From positions 1 through 31,409 of the forward strand of contig CAZRIE010000044.1 in NCBI GenBank assembly GCA_964600075.1: a DNA stretch of 31,409 nucleotides. The letters run 5' to 3'. Below, one piece after another: positions 31,358 to 31,409 of the stretch. The notes below the pieces were generated by a model, which ran no database searches, was not told where the DNA came from, and worked only from the letters and a program-made list of their open reading frames with translations. The position numbers and the translations under genes are program-made. This DNA comes from CAZRIE01 sp964600075. GTDB taxonomy: Bacteria; Bacteroidota; Bacteroidia; Flavobacteriales; Flavobacteriaceae. Numbering within the stretch: the first letter of the stretch is position 1; each line of letters opens with the position of its first letter.

Positions 31358-31409
31358 ATCGAGTAGACCAGGGGAATTTCACCCCAAGCCTCTCACAGAA
31401 CCGTGCTTG
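31358..31409 (-). mobile_element. 3' end of a group II intron (domains V-VI), cut by the window edge
   Basis: On the minus strand the edge reads CAAGCACGGTTC, like the 3' half of a group II intron domain V. It is followed by TGTGAGAGG and a domain VI-like hairpin GGGGTGAAATTCCCC. The segment then ends GGTCTACTCGAT, where an A lies 7 nt from the proposed 3' splice site (GAT, complement of 31358-31360), the usual branch-point distance. The rest of the intron and any reverse transcriptase would be beyond the window. Recognition is from memory of intron consensus. Confidence 0.6.

Noticed and set aside
1..31409. tRNA, rRNA, CRISPR array, prophage or complete insertion sequence
   Set aside because: No cloverleaf, regularly spaced repeats, phage genes or transposase frame was seen by reading both strands.

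Overview
The window looks like a chromosomal segment of a marine-type Flavobacteriaceae (Bacteroidota); the genus cannot be fixed from sequence alone. Supporting signs are: a short 287-residue primary sigma factor, promoters of the TTG / TAnnTTTG type (a perfect one precedes cysE), few Shine-Dalgarno sequences, AT-rich DNA, a Bacteroidota-type lipoprotein and many families typical of that phylum.

Left part (1-11949) is mostly housekeeping and metabolism. It holds a minus-strand set of small membrane proteins (the first cut by the window edge), a TruA-like pseudouridine synthase, CorA, an overlapping cysE-cysM cysteine operon, a DUF2461 protein and a small conserved protein. Two tandem exported phosphotriesterase-family hydrolases follow, then a succinate-semialdehyde-type dehydrogenase, a DUF72 protein, a GNAT acetyltransferase broken by a one-base deletion, and a hotdog thioesterase.

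Centre (12131-24698): an M19 dipeptidase lipoprotein diverges from a tightly packed six-gene plus-strand cluster, 13803-23219. Its order is Hpt phosphotransfer protein, stand-alone receiver, very large membrane-anchored HEAT-repeat scaffold, processive family-2 glycosyltransferase, five-helix LtaS/MdoB-like phosphotransferase with a C-terminal TPR tail, and YaiO-type TPR plus outer-membrane beta-barrel protein. A secreted ILEI/PANDER-GDPD fusion converges on it. My reading (inference) is a phosphorelay-controlled machine that makes a glycan, modifies it with a phospholipid-derived group and exports it across both membranes. This is the best candidate in the window for an undescribed system.

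Right part (24699-31409): a 760-bp gene-poor interval carries two tandem, mutually homologous micro-ORFs (32 and 31 codons) with a promoter-like sequence, a palindrome and a strong terminator shared with rpoD. After rpoD come a DUF6155 protein coupled to a GhrA-like dehydrogenase, a lone SF2 helicase and a GT4 glycosyltransferase. The last 370 bp is decayed DNA: a 19-bp sequence also found at 3369, a degraded copy of the glycosyltransferase C-terminus and, at the edge, what looks like the 3' end of a minus-strand group II intron.

Four genes (13803, 14936, 28160, 29803) can only sensibly start at TTG. No tRNA, rRNA or CRISPR array was seen.
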